A stretch of DNA of 64,000 nt, taken from contig OW121856.1 in the NCBI GenBank assembly GCA_933228895.1, positions 23,701,805 to 23,765,804 of the forward strand. The letters run 5' to 3'. Below are positions 11,501 through 24,150 of the stretch, in pieces. The notes under the pieces were generated by a model. It was not told the origin of the DNA. It searched no databases and was given only the letters and a program-made list of their open reading frames with translations. The translations under genes were made by a program, and so were the position numbers. This DNA is from Platycnemis pennipes (lineage: Eukaryota; Arthropoda; Insecta; Odonata; Platycnemididae). The number at the start of each line of letters is the position of its first letter. Position 1 is the stretch's first letter.

Positions 11501-12100
11501 CGTAGAAAAAGAGTAACGACTCCTACTCCTCTAGAGCTTAAAGACACATCTACTGTTTTTTAACTTCCATACCGCTTCCAACGAGGTCATATCAAGAGTA
11601 AATGTTGAAAGAATATAAGCAGTGGACCAGAGTACTCCTGACTCAACTTTCTGGTGCTTCTTAATGACTCTGAATATCACAATGTTATTATTTAAACTAA
11701 GCTTGTAAAACCAAGCAGTTGCTTCATTACGTGATGATGATACTCTATTGCATGATTTCTCAGTCTATTTTATGCCACGCACAGCAACCTCTAGTCATGT
11801 TATTTTGACTCCTAAATGTAACTCCTTTGCACTTAATGATACTTTTCACTTACAACTATTTTTTGCTTTCGTTGCAAAATATTTATTCATTTTTTTTTAA
11901 AATACCATAAATACTTTTCCTGAATAGAGCTAAAAAAATGAGCGTTTTTAGCGATGAAAGCTTTACTTTAGTCGGCATTTTAGGAAATTAGATCATTTTA
12001 ACAACAAATTAATTTATTGGACCTGCAGGATGTCGTAATGATAGCGCACTCTTGATCAACATCACTTACGATACTGAGATATTTCATTAACTTCTACGAC
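8501..12100. other. Intergenic or intronic AT-rich DNA
   Basis: No gene recognised. It contains the hairpin at 9421-9467. A GGTGTTT motif at 9143 and its complement at 9405-9416 could be the ends of a decayed small transposon, but the match is too short to call. Confidence 0.5.
9421..9467. repeat. Perfect 21-bp inverted repeat (hairpin)
   Basis: Two perfectly complementary 21-nt arms (9421-9441 and 9447-9467) are separated by the 5-nt loop TTCTA. The stem is AT-rich with a GGC/GCC core. It could be the centre of a decayed palindromic MITE or an extruding cruciform. Nothing indicates a transcript. Confidence 0.85.
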
Positions 12101-12790
12101 AAAAGGATTTAAACTTATTGCATTATTCATGCCTACGATCTGAAATTATCGGTCAAAATGTTGCGTATCAAAACGTAAGCACCTTCCACAGAAGGGCACA
12201 GACATTTCGAGTCGTGGAGTTAATCATCCCTGCACCGCCCCATTTAAACGGCATCCCGAAACGTGTGACCAGCGTGTGTGGGCCTGGGCGGACGACTGAA
12301 AGGCCCGCGTCGCGGGAAACAGTAGTCCTCGGTTTGCATCAACAGAAACTCTGTATCGGGGAAGTGTGGCCCTCCCAGGGTAGCGCTGCTTCACTTTAAG
12401 TGCTCGCGGGTGCAAATTGGGACGTATTGCTCGACCCCTAATAAACTGCAAAACGCGGCGGCAGTTAATGAAATTTGGAGCCAATTAGGAAGGGTAGGGT
12501 TACATCTTACGCTAGGCCACGCCCCCTCCCTCCGACTTAAACAGGTAATTAGGACCTACCCCCAACATCGCCTCCGTGTCACTCAGAACTTTGCTCCCAC
12601 TCCTCCTCTTCCCTCCTCTTCCATGACCTCCCCCATACTCCTAAAATCCTCCACCAACCTCCTCTCTCTCGCTCAGCTTTCGCACATAACTTGCTCTGCG
12701 CCTGAATCTTCTCTCATTCTCATTGCTCCCCTCCAGTAAACCTTAAGCTGAGTAAACCCCTCCTGGCCCTCCTATTAATTCACTTCTTAG
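12101..12790. other. GC-richer block, no gene recognised
   Basis: The block 12180-12740 is clearly richer in G+C and CpG than the AT-rich DNA on both sides and ends in a pyrimidine-rich stretch. Open frames of about 90-110 codons occur on both strands but carry no domain. It could be a regulatory region or first-exon area of a host gene; I cannot tell which. Confidence 0.35.
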
Positions 12791-14530
12791 TGATATTTCT
12801 TGGTCTGGATGACGCGCGATGTTGATCATCGTGTTACGATATCAGCTGAAGATTGCAAAATTCCGGTATACATTCGTGTTTCAATTCAGCTTCTATACTG
12901 ATATTGTCCTAACTAACTATATAATTATATCATTTAATCTCCAATTGATCTCAAACATGGATATTAGGATACAGATGTTCATGAAATACGCAATGATAGT
13001 TAGAAGGAGAATTCATATATCGCTTATTAAAATTGTTTTGAAGATAACTGTATAATTACCTTTTTACTCAGCACGTAAGTGTATGTCTGAAGATATTACA
13101 CCAAATGAATACTTATATTCATGTTCAACAGAACCCACAATCTATATCATGCATCCCAAAACATATCACTCTGTAACTCCAATTTAAATATTTTTATCTC
13201 TTTTCATATAAAAATAAATACTTCTCAAACATTTTGGTATTTATTACAGTATTAATCTCTATTTTTATCAACAATATTATATTTTTTTCTAGTGTTCTAA
13301 TATTCATTATAGTAGCAAGGATATTCTTAATGATCGTTAGAAGATATGATATTACCTCATCCATCAAAGCACCTAAAACGGAAATCAACCTCTACTTAAT
13401 GTAAGCCTCAGTAATTGACAATCAATCCACTCACTTGTTATGTCAATTGCATTTGTGGTGTAATATCCCATATCCCATGTGAAATGGGATAATATCCCGT
13501 ACCACATGAAATTGCATGTTATTGCATAATGATCTTCAACAATGGATTGCGTCGGCTGTGATACCCATATCTTGATCCGTTATCATGTCCTATTCCCATT
13601 TAGCATCCAATACATTGCGGGTCTGCACAACCCTCTACATTAACTAGTTACATTCCTACATTAACTAGTTAACACAGCCCACTTAAAAATCCTTCCCTCC
13701 TAGTATTCTACTGTGAGAATAAAAAAACAATGATACTCCGGTTTTGGAGGAGGTGACGGAGAATTTTAGTTATACTTAATTAGGAGAGGGGACCAACCCA
13801 ATGCTATTTGCACCAGAGGGTAGTTGAGTTAATTGGTAAAAGTAGGAGTGTTTCAGGAGTTGATGAAATGTGGAAAAAAACCCGGTGTTGGCATTACTCT
13901 GCTTTTAACGAAAAGAGGCGAGAGAATCACGAACATCACATCCGACGGACAGAGTTCTGTACTCTAAGTTTCAGTTAATGTTTCCATAGTATTTTGACGG
14001 TTTTGGTGTAAGCAATGAAGGTTCCATTACGAAATCTCTTTGAAGTAAATATTGATATTGTTGTAGTAAGTGTGGAATATTTTAAATGGGGTGAAAGCTT
14101 TGAAACATATTTAGAATCCAAAATATATAAAATTTATTATTATTATTATTTTTAAAAAAGCTATAAATACATGTAAGCATAGAAACATTCAGCAAACAAA
14201 GCGTTACATCAAAATAACTGGTACAGAGAAATATCATCGGGTAGCAGCTGAAATGCGTAGAACTATTATTTAAACTGTGAAACAAGTGCTAACCCTTTAT
14301 TTTCATTTTGATATCTTTTCACTACTTCTTGCTTGTCACAGTTACGACCAAATTGGATTCATGATTATGAAGCTATAGGGGGATCAGATTTGGTATTTAG
14401 GCTGCTAACAGAAAACAATAGAGAAAAGCAAACCAACGTTCATGGAACTTGTTGATTAGGTGATGGCTTCTGTCAATGCACATTGAAGTTCAATTCTTGA
14501 AATAGTATTCTGGAATTAACTGCATTTTCC

Positions 14531-14603
14531 CTAAAATGCAGAAAAATTATCCGCAACCTACATGAACGCCGAATATCTCTGATTAAATCTGGCAAAGACG
14601 AGA
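14531..14603 (+). repeat. Dispersed repeat, copy A
   Basis: About 70 bp starting CTAAAATGCA and containing ATCCGCAACCTACATGAACGCC. A second copy lies in the same orientation at 15248-15318. The two are about 80% alike by eye. The family is unidentified. Confidence 0.6.
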
Positions 14604-15247
14604 GTAAGAAAGACTAAAGTGAGAAATAGTATAACACCATTGTTTCCTGCTCTCCATATATTTCAATGTCCACCTTGAGAAGTCGGTCAAAAAATTCGAA
14701 ACATACGTTTTGGGAGATAATTGTACGGGAAGACAGTAATCACTGGGTGATTAGTGGACAACTTCGTAGAAATGGCAGAGACAGAAAAATATTCTAATTG
14801 ACGATGAAATGATAGGATATGAATCTGATATGATCAATAGTAAAGAAAAATATAGGTAATAGCGTGCAGTACAAATGAAGAGGCCAACCTTTTTACAATA
14901 CCTGGGAAGTAATAGCTAGAATAGATGAGCAAATACAGTTATCTGGGATATATTATACAGCTTAAGCAGAGACACCATCACGCCTGCCAATTACAACCAG
15001 AAACAAAAGCTTTGAAGATGGGAAACACTGCATAATAAATCAATTCTATAGCATGCTTCTTAATACCAGTGACCGTTGTACGATCAGCAATCGCTACTGT
15101 TTTAAATTGACCCTTAAATGATAATTAAATTGAAAGTATTAATCATGAGGTGCACAGAAACAATGAAAAGAAAGGTTTCTTTTAAGAAACGAATAAAACA
15201 TAATATAAATTTTTGGAAACTGTTTTGAGCATGAGTAATGAGTGTAG

Positions 15248-15318
15248 CTAAAATGCAAAAAAGCATCCGCAACCTACATAAACGCCAAACACATGTGATT
15301 AAATCTAGAACACGGAGA
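15248..15318 (+). repeat. Dispersed repeat, copy B
   Basis: The second copy of the repeat at 14531-14603, with the shared core CATCCGCAACCTACATAAAC and GATTAAATCT. Confidence 0.6.
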
Positions 15319-15863
15319 CCGACTAAAAGAAGCAGAAAATGAAGCAAGAGGCAGGCAAAGGAATGTGTAGTAAAAGACAGACCTCTACTATGCTTTTCAT
15401 AAGTGACTAATATATCAACCGCGTCAAAGCGCGGTTTATCTTTTTGCGGATGTTTCTCACCTCTAAACAGTTGCTGGAACGCATCGTTCACTTGAGCCTT
15501 GAGTCAAAGCTCGCTTTAAGTCCTCAGATCCTGTTCAGAGTAATATTTAGTCATGCCATGTTCCTGCTCACTTCCGCTCTTTAATTATACATCTTCGGAA
15601 GGCATGATGATTCCCATAATTAATTAAGGGGAAGGAGGTCAATTTCTAAACGCAAAGAAATAGAAATTGAAAAGAAATCCACAAGAAGCTTAAAAAGCCA
15701 TGGATGTTCATCAGAAACAATACATTATTTATCATACATTTGTTGGAATTCCAGCCCAGTAAGTAAAAACTAAAAATGATCCGCGTACCGCAGGAGAGTA
15801 CAATAGGCAGAATAACCAATTGTTTCGTAGGCAAAAAATTGCTAATCTATCGGGCATGGTCAA

Positions 15864-15895
15864 CACCACCTAGATTAGATCTAATTTAGGTGGTG
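15864..15895. repeat. 32-bp near-perfect palindrome
   Basis: The segment CACCACCTAGATTAGATC and its continuation read almost the same on both strands, with one mismatched pair and the centre at AGATCT. It can form a loopless cruciform. Function unknown. Confidence 0.75.
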
Positions 15896-15989
15896 CTGGC
15901 ACGGTGCATGTTTAAGCATTACTAACACATGCATGACAAGGAAATAACAATGACGTATTTAATAAAATGTTTTCTAACCAGAAATCAAT

Positions 15990-16172
15990 GCAATAAGGTG
16001 TAGTTACTAACTATCTATTTGCACGTGGTCCTTGTTTCTAACATAAGTTCATGAAGTAACAGCAGTGCATCTCATAGTTACATGTAAATATTGCATGTTT
16101 GGTGATCTCCACCCCTTTTCCACACACCCTTGGAGTGGCTCGCAGTGTATTACGCAAAACGTAGACCTAGAG
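15990..16172 (+). repeat. GTAGAT-tailed short repeat, copy 1
   Basis: It contains the family core TGATCTCCACC, then CCACACACCCTTGGAGTGGC, then a degraded tail ACGTAGACC. The upstream part shares TACTAACTATCTATTTGCA with the other copies. This looks like a SINE or the 3' end of a LINE, about 150-200 bp long. Confidence 0.65.
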
Positions 16173-18990
16173 ATTATCACTTCTCCTATGTCGATTACCT
16201 CGGTCTCGATTCAGGGCATTAGTTCCTTTCCCTCTCCGTCTCTCTCTCTCTCCTCCTTTGGCCTCGCGGTCCGTTTGGAGTCGTTTACCTCTCCCTTCTC
16301 CCACCGCCTTTGTTTTCGGTGAGGTTCGCCTGCCCCAAACGCCGTCCATCTACCGTTCTTTGCCCCACCGCAGGCCTTAGATACTGGGTTTGGTTAGGCT
16401 GGACGAAGCCTTCGTTTCTTCCGATTCCCCCATTTTCTTCCCTTATTCACCATTTCCGTCCGTCTACTCCCTTCGGTTTCTAGTTGAGTCACCGTCGCTC
16501 GCGTCCTTCGTTCGCGCTCAGCCTTCTCCTCTGCCCTGGTGAGATCATACCTCCCAAGCAATTCCAAAAATTTTTCCGTGCGCCCTATTCTTACTCTTTA
16601 CAGCGTAAATCAAATTTCGTAAGGGAATTTGCGAGTTAATATGTGTACTATCTCTCCTTCGAATAAGGGGTGGACTCAGGGGTTAGGTTAAGGGCGGTCA
16701 ACAGTCTTGCCCTTCTTAACCCCTTAACCCACCCCTCCTATGAAAAGGCAGTAGATCAAGTTCAGTTCTACAAGGTTTTGAGGGCAAAACGCCACCCCCC
16801 CCCTCCCCTTCCCCTGTATCCACCGCTGCTTCGTCTTACGGTGGATTACACTGCCTACTAAGTGCAAGTTTTTGCGTAGTGTAATCACGCACTCTATGAT
16901 ATCTGTGTGTACGATTTTTTCCCGCCGTTACTTTCATTAAAAAAACACTGAGTTTCTCAATCCCATTAGTGAGGAGTAAACATCTCCTTGACCTTACTTA
17001 TATCATCAGGGTATCCTGCATGGGAATCGGCCACTCTTCGCGCCTCCTTCCAGCACTTGGTAAAAGAGCATTGATTGCTCATCATAGGGCACGCCATACA
17101 GCGTGCAAAGTGCACTGTATGAGCAATTGAATGTCCAAAGGGATCTACTTGAATTGATTTATAAATAAATTGGAAAATAGACAAACTAGAACTTGAGACA
17201 ATGATCTCATGAAAATTTGGAATAAGAATACATAGAAATAAGACACATGGTGAAATTATGAAGAACGTAGAGGCTACTATATGGAAATTGACCACAGCAA
17301 AACATAAAAAACTGTAAATTTGTGCTCTTTGAAAGTGATTTATAGAATGGTACAGACTACCGGAGTCGTTAATAAGCATTCTAATGGCTTTACGGTTGAA
17401 GCAGGCAATACCTACTTACGATCCAATGATGAAATAATAGAAGACAGAAATTTCACACCTTATATGTTTTGCTATAGAACGCTAGGCTAGACTTGGAAGA
17501 ATAAACATTGTGGGAGTATCAGCAAGTGGTTTACCGGTCGGAAGGCCAAAAAAATCAAAATTTCCATGTTATTGAATATCCGCTCTACGTATGGGTTTGC
17601 CCTAAAGTTCCAAATGGCTAAGGAACCTGTTGGAAAAAGCGCATTATACTTGCGGCGCTTCTGTGGATGTGTGCTGTGGAGTTCAAGTAATTTCCTCGGA
17701 ATTATAATCGAATAGGAGCCTCAGACATGCTCGAAGCGGGTGCCGCTGGCCCCATCATTCCTCTTCACCTTCTCCACCTCGCGTGCCAACAACCGCACCG
17801 CTTGAGCAGCGTCCTTCCTTTCCCTTCCCTCCTCGCTCCGCGACTGATATTCTATCTACTTAATCTTCCCCTTCACTCGCTCTGCGATCTTTTTACCTCA
17901 AATTACTTTCCATAATTTCCGTCGTATTAGTTATAGCCCCTTCTTGAGATATTTCTGCCTCTTCTTTCACGTGTCAGAAATCTCCGTGCTCATCTCTAAC
18001 AACGCACGTTTCCCGACCTATCTTTCCTCTTAGGACATTTAGTGCACTTTTTCTGGCAGTTTACTCCAAATTTTCCGTCTTTTGGATCTAAACTCATCTT
18101 GAACGTGTACCATTTTATTTTGACCATTTAATAAGATTCATAGACATAGCCATAATACTTGCCCATGTGGGCTCCTCAGTTTCCGGTGCACAAACCGAGG
18201 TCACTTCCTCAAACTCATGTTTTTCCCTTTGGGTTCAACCCCCACTTATCCATTATGATCGATAATCCTACGGCTTAACTTTCTTCTTCACTTTCTTCCG
18301 ACGCGTCCGTCGCGACGGTGGCTTGTTCCGATAGCCTCGAAAAAAGGCCTTCCCCTCTTCCTTCTCCTTTTGACACAAGTTGGTTTGCCTGTCGCCTCTT
18401 CCACGCCTAAGTGCCCCATAAAAGCTAGGATTTATTGAAAGAGTACTCGGTAAATGTTACGACAAGACAAGAGAGTGACGTTACTTTTCACAGATCAGGC
18501 CCAACCTTGAATATGTATGTATGGGACCCGAATGATGGATTAGGTTTGAACAGAAAGGTAAACAGTATGAAACATTGAACAGCTAAATTTGTTAAAATGT
18601 GTTATGATAGGCTAAGATGTGTACAGAATTAATAAGTGATTATTAGAATTAGGTAGGGAATCTTAACAAATCAAAGGGTTAAGTACTATTTAAATCTCCT
18701 GCGGCAATTTAACACGCATAGCTTTACTGAAGATGTTTCATATATGTTAAAAACCCCTGAGAGTTATGCTAGATTTCACCAGAAAATTAAGATTGGAGAA
18801 ATAGATTGTCGTTCCGATACATTAAAAATGTCATTTTTCCCCGTTCTGTAAGAGAACACATTAGGCAACATAGCAAATGGTAGGTTGATGAAATATTCTT
18901 ATAGTAGTCTGTGTTGCATGATGTATGTTTCAATTACACTAATCCATGCATGATAGGTAAATGCAGAGAGATATAATCAGATAAATGCCG
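16173..18990. other. Pyrimidine-rich and GC-richer blocks, no gene recognised
   Basis: 16190-16560 and 17720-18420 are C/T-rich and comparatively GC-rich. 16790-16810 holds a long C run. A 137-codon minus-strand open frame at 16966-17379 is hydrophobic and has no recognisable domain. The CT-rich blocks might be promoter or first-exon DNA of an unseen host gene, which I cannot confirm. Confidence 0.35.
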
Positions 18991-18994
18991 ATAT

Positions 18995-19168
18995 AACCAA
19001 GAATCCCGTCATGAGTATGTAGATACTAACTATTTAGCCGAATGTAACCCTATTATATAACATGCTTCCATTTGGTAACCCAGTTGCACATCAATGTTTG
19101 GTTATCTACACCACCTGCCACGTACCCTTGCGATGGGTTTCAGGGTATTGCATAGGTGTAGGAACATT
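18995..19168 (+). repeat. GTAGAT-tailed short repeat, copy 2
   Basis: It shares TAGATACTAACTATTTAG, CATGCTTCCATTTGGTA and the core TGGTTATCTACACCACCTGCC with the other copies. It ends GCATAGGTGTAGG where other copies have the GTAGATGTAGATG tail. Confidence 0.65.
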
Positions 19169-20140
19169 GGGCACCAATGCAACGTTCTATTCCCACCCGC
19201 TCCTCTCCCCATGATCGTGTCCCGCTGCTTGCGATCGAGTATCGACAACACCTCGTAGTGGGTGTGTGGGGCTCACCTCTGGCGTCTCCTGTCAGGAATG
19301 GTGGACACGCTAAGGTGCTGAAAATGCTACAGGAACACGTCTTTGGCGTCTCCTTCTTGTGTCATATGGCGCGTCGAGCCGGCTAGTGACGAGGGAAATG
19401 CTACAGGAACTCTACTCTGGCGGGCGGTGCGAAAGGTATCGCAGAAACACTCCTTTGGTGGGTCCGTATGAGGTCCTCGGTAATGGTTTCCACCCATGCA
19501 TCTCCCTTTGGGCACGTCTGCTTTCTATCTCTCGGCACTCGGGGCATCGACTTAGCCAGCCCCACATTCCGCGGTGGCGTAGCACACTATATTCGTACGC
19601 ACAGTCAAACACTTTACAATCGCGGCGATTTCCCGCGAAAGTCAAAAATGACGGGTGGTGTTTTTGCTTGCAAGGAATATATTTTGATGACGATGAATTT
19701 TATTTGAGAAATTCCAGCAATGATACGGGTTGTATATCAATCCTTTCGAATTAAATTGCCAGCAATGAAAGGGGTAGTACAAAAATTCTAGCGAATTGCA
19801 TAAATGCTGTTGAGACTATTAAATCCATTTCTTCGCGATCTAGTCCACACTAATAGAAATGGAAAACTAAAATTTCAGGGTTCCAAGGACTCTGTAAAAA
19901 TGAGATATTAAAACGATTATAAAAAAGTTTCCATAATGATAACCAATGCCTTAAAAAAAATTTAGTCTTTGATATTTACTCAAGCGATAGAAGTATTTTT
20001 GATTGCAGCAGCCTTAAAAAATGAAATATATTTATATACAGGTACTTAATTAAAAGCTCGTGAGAAAGCCAAGAAAACTTTAGCTGAGTTACCCACTGAT
20101 ATTCACGATAGCAAGATATTCCATAAAGACAATATCATTC
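19169..20140. other. GC-richer block then AT-rich DNA, no gene recognised
   Basis: 19170-19660 is GC-rich and holds a short internal duplication: AATGCTACAGGAAC occurs at 19322 and 19397. Open frames of up to 131 codons exist but overlap on both strands and show no domain. Confidence 0.35.
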
Positions 20141-20144
20141 GTCT

Positions 20145-20222
20145 AGACCGGGACTCGAACCCTGTACCCCTGATTTTCGGCAAGGTGCTCTTCCAGTTGA
20201 GCTACCAAGACATCTCTTTGTT
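20145..20222 (-). repeat. tRNA-derived SINE head (antisense)
   Basis: The minus strand reads GTCTTGGTAGCTCAACTGGA (A box), then AGAGC, and further on GGGTTCGAGTCCCGGTC (B box). The spacing is tRNA-like but the acceptor arms do not pair. It is the inverted partner of the copy at 20394-20470. Confidence 0.7.
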
Positions 20223-20393
20223 TAGTTTATAACTAATTCAAACCTCGCACCTTAGTGTTTAAATGTCGGCTTTAACCTCTTGGACGGTGACGCCATGCGC
20301 ACGACTTCGGCTGCTTTGTGGCATAATATGTCCATCATTCCGGCAGCATATGGTTTCTTTAAAACCTCTATAACTTCCACAGAGAAAGAAAGT

Positions 20394-20470
20394 GTCTTGG
20401 TAGCTAGATTGGTAGAGCACCTGGCCGGAGATCAGGGGGCTCGCGTTCGAGTCTTGGTCAAGGCGAACGA
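20394..20470 (+). repeat. tRNA-derived SINE head
   Basis: The plus strand has GTCTTGGTAGCTAGATTGGT, AGAGCACCTGGCC and CGTTCGAGTCTTGGTC, a SINE A and B box pair homologous to the inverted copy at 20145-20222. Confidence 0.7.
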
Positions 20471-21840
20471 CTGTTTCTCTGTGAAATATCTTATATACAG
20501 ATCTTATGTTTCCATGGCATTTAAATATATAAAAAGATAAATAGTCGTCAAAATATTCAAAAGATAAAACTCAATTATATAAAAGTAACAATTAAAAGTG
20601 AAAATTTTGCTTGTATGCATCAAATATGCTTCCAAAAAAAAGCAAAAATAATTAGTATATACTAAAAAAATTCAACCATCAGACCCTGATAGGATCGAAA
20701 ACGGTAAGGTGTGCCTAAGGTAATATTTTTTTGCCATTCCCATGGGACTCTGAAATATATTTATTTCCTAGGAGCATCCAGGGAATAATATGTTATTTCC
20801 AACAGCATCTGCTGTAACTCAGAGGAGATGAAGGCACTTAAAAACTGCTATTACCTCGACTTCGGATCGCGTTTCCATCTTTTATGCATAGTCAAGCGTG
20901 ATTCAAAGATATGCTTTCTCGCCGTGCCTCTAAAAATACACTGCTTTGGGAACGCACCGGGAGCAAAATTTTATCGCATGGTCTCACCGAAGCATGAGTC
21001 ATTCTAAAATGCCATCAACGCGAAAGCAAGAGTGTCTGTATCTTTAAAACCGACTCATCCCCTACCCTCTACTATGGGAAAGTACCCATCTCTTCAACCG
21101 AGAGGTGATTTGAACCTGGGCCCACCCCTCTCACGTTCAAACCATGAGATAAACAAAACGATTCTGACGCCCACGAAACACTTTAATGTATTTTTAATGA
21201 ATAGGCCCTTCCCTTATTGGTTAACGCGTTAGATAAAATTTCCCCGAGGCGCGAGAATGAGCGGCCGGCGTTTCCAAGAACGTCGGGGAAGTTTCAAAAG
21301 AGTTTCTGAGGGGAAATATACAATCTTTTCCGTGGAATTCCATTTAATTCAACTTTTGAAATTTTTAATTTATTATCAAAGGTATATAAAATAAAATAAA
21401 TCACGCGATTTATATAAAATCAAGAAGAAATATCAACTTTATGAGAAAAAATACAAGGTAATTCGTCGATTTAGAAGTAATTTCTAATCTCTGTCAATGT
21501 CAACTAAATGTGTCCTTAAGTAATAGGTACCCGAATATACGCGATAGTTCTACTACTTACGACACGAGGTCTGATTGAATAAAGCTTTAGCGCTCCGGCT
21601 AAAACATCGTTGCCGTTATCACAGAATTATCAGGTTTCACAATGAAAAGGGTCTACATTTCACAATCTGCTTGCCCACATTATGTTAAACCTATGGTCAT
21701 GCGATTTGTGTATTGAAACAACGCACTGCGAATCAAGTTCGTAGTCACATAAACACCGTGTAATTAAAATTGCCTAGCCTCGTAAACGTAACCTATTTTT
21801 TTTATGTAGCAGTATCATTATGGCTATTAATTAGCATGTC
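20471..21840. other. AT-rich DNA with a weak SINE trace
   Basis: No gene recognised. At 21095-21170 the minus strand carries a B-box-like CAGGTTCAAATCACC and a weak A-box-like segment, possibly another decayed tRNA-derived SINE. Confidence 0.35.
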
Positions 21841-21844
21841 AGTA

Positions 21845-21932
21845 GTATATACGAGGTGACTTTCAACCCCTGTCACACACTTTCGTGGTAGATCGGAGGA
21901 TATAACGTAGATTTAGCTTTAGCATGGTGGTC
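21845..21932 (+). repeat. GTAGAT-tailed short repeat, copy 3 (degraded)
   Basis: It contains TTTCAACCCCTGTCACACAC, TTTCGTGG and an ATATAACGTAGATTTAG tail, a diverged version of the family core. Confidence 0.5.
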
Positions 21933-23494
21933 TACGCATAGTCCTGGCAATCCAAAGTACCGTGGTATCATTTCCGGCCCAGAAAATTTTTTTAATCTAG
22001 CAAATTTCATCAATTTCACTACAGTTAATCAATAATAGAATATTGCTTCCCATGCCTGTCTAATCCTTTCCATATGGGTCAATCTAGCATAGGCAAATAT
22101 ACCACGGAAATGAATGAGTCACCTTATGTCGCATGTCGAAGTAGAAGATCTTTATGTTAAAAGTAAAAAACATGAATTGTGTCTTTCGTAAAGACGTTAA
22201 AGAAAACTAGTAAGGATTTTAGGACTCAAGGCATTGCATGGCTGAGGAAAATACAGTAGAAGCAGCATTTAAATCTCTCGCCAAGATTATATCGCACCAT
22301 CAATCGCAAATTATTAATTCCCTAACTACACACATTGCCTAAGTACAACATCCACGTCTGAAGTAGGATTAGAATCTGGTACACTATGGTTGTATAACCA
22401 AATGGAAGATAAGATGGGAATGACGCCTAGGAGAAATTAGGGATTGCCGAAGAGGAGAGAAAGTTAACGAAGGCAGACTGAGCGTCTTTATGTACCAAGT
22501 AATTTTACGAGTAAAAAATCAAGTAAGTAGCAAGAATAATGCAGAATTTTTGAATGGTATGAAGTCACGTGGGGCATGCAGTGAATCAAATAAGGATAAA
22601 GTGTTAAAAAATAACTATGAAGTGTCAAAAGAGCATCGATCGGGTGCAGGGTAACCTAACTTTACCGGTAGAACAGTTTTCTACGAATAGTGACTACTAT
22701 TAATTCTATTCTAAGCACATTTAGTGAACTAAGCATCGCCCCTATAAACCATACATTTCCTGGCTATCTGACCTCAGCCTCTCAAGCCGAAGAAAATAAA
22801 AAACCTGTTGAGATTGAGTTCCGTATTTTAGACTCCAGACTTTTTCTCCTTTATGCCGAAAAATTTCATCCCGCCGCATTTTGCCTCACGGGGCCTGACA
22901 AGGGGAGGAAAAACGGCAGGAGGAAAATTAAACTTGAAGCGTGGGTTGGCAATGAAGGGGGATTGGGGTTTTAGTGGTTTACTGGGCAGGGATGGCGGGG
23001 AAGGTGTTGAGTAATCCATAAGGTGGACACGTATGGAAGGGGGAAACAGTATACCATCCACTCCCAACTTCAGCCTCTGAAAGAATAGGACAACGAGTGC
23101 ACAGCTTGCGATACGAGGTAGGACCCTGGCCAAAATTTGCAGCCAACAACTCTGAACTGACCGAAGGGCAGAGATCTTTTTCCAGGAATTCTCGGGTGGA
23201 TGGGAAAAGCAAAAGAATACCATACAACCGCAATGCTACGGGGAAAAATCCAACGCATTGCTGACCGCTGGAGTGCGAGGATTTCTGGGACCTTAGAAAA
23301 TCTAGACGCATGGAAATACGGGGTAAATAGTCACTTAGTATACCCTAAAGTTAAAATCAAACAGAAAAACGATCAACTCAAACACCAAAAAAATAAAGAT
23401 AAAAGATTTGTGATTACAAATAAATAAAATTTTTGCTAACAACTTGTATGTAATTTTCCTCCTATTCAGGCAATTTTCAAAATGCTAAAGATCA
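21933..23494. other. Host flank left of piggyBac copy 2, no gene recognised
   Basis: AT-rich until about 22820, then a more GC-balanced stretch at 22840-23320. That stretch is open in several frames on both strands but has no recognisable domain. It may be older repeat DNA. Confidence 0.35.
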
Positions 23495-23994
23495 TTAACA
23501 CCAGAAGGACGGAAATTTCGCTCAACCTTGGTGGCCGGAGGGGCCAAATTTGACCCCTCCGTTCATTGCCGACTGCGTTATTCATTTCATGCGACTTACC
23601 GTAAAGTATTTATTAAGGATTACGTAATACTTGTAAATAAGGACTATATGCTCCTATCAAAGGTATGATTTTAATCTTTCCTAATTTCCTTTTAGAGTAT
23701 TTATGTCGGGAACATTATATCAATAAAGCCTTCTTCGGATGTTCGTATCAGTTCCTTATCAAGGCTATTGCCGTTTTTTAGCCAGTAAGTGGCAAAAATA
23801 ACATACTTCCTAACAGTTAACTTAGTGTTATTTCAAATGGCATTGAAAACAACTGATGGTTTTTTACGGTTTTTATTGTCATAAGTAGAGCGCGGAAAAA
23901 AAGTCTTCAATTTTGCAAAAAAGGTCGCCTTAAAAGTCACCAATATTTTTGAAAAAATTCCCTCAAAAGCCTTGAGTTATTTCCGTGTGAAGAA

Positions 23995-24150
23995 ACTCCT
24001 TAAATACTATAGATACTAACAATCTAGTTGCATGAGACAATATAGTTGCTTGTTTTCATGTTAGAAGTGCATGCTTGGTCATCTTCACCCTCTGCCACAC
24101 ACCCTCACGGTCGCTTGCAGGGTATCGTGTAGATGTAGATGTAGATGAGA
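23995..24150 (+). repeat. GTAGAT-tailed short repeat, copy 4 (best preserved)
   Basis: It starts near ATAGATACTAACAATCTAGTTGCATGAGAC and contains TCATCTTCACCCTCTGCCACACACCC. It ends in the tail GTAGATGTAGATGTAGATGAG at 24130-24150. The simple-repeat tail suggests mobilisation by target-primed reverse transcription. Confidence 0.75.

Larger units (their letters stand above)
12791..15985. other. AT-rich DNA with a dispersed repeat pair
   Basis: No gene recognised. It holds the roughly 70-bp repeat pair at 14531-14603 and 15248-15318, a duplicated TACATTAACTAGTTA at 13636-13672, and the palindrome at 15864-15895. Confidence 0.45.

Noticed and set aside
16966..17379. 137-codon hydrophobic minus-strand frame
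   Set aside because: No family recognised and no transcription signals. Hydrophobicity is expected from AT-rich codons.
20394..20470. Possible true tRNA gene
   Set aside because: A and B boxes are present, but the acceptor and anticodon stems do not pair. It is a SINE head.
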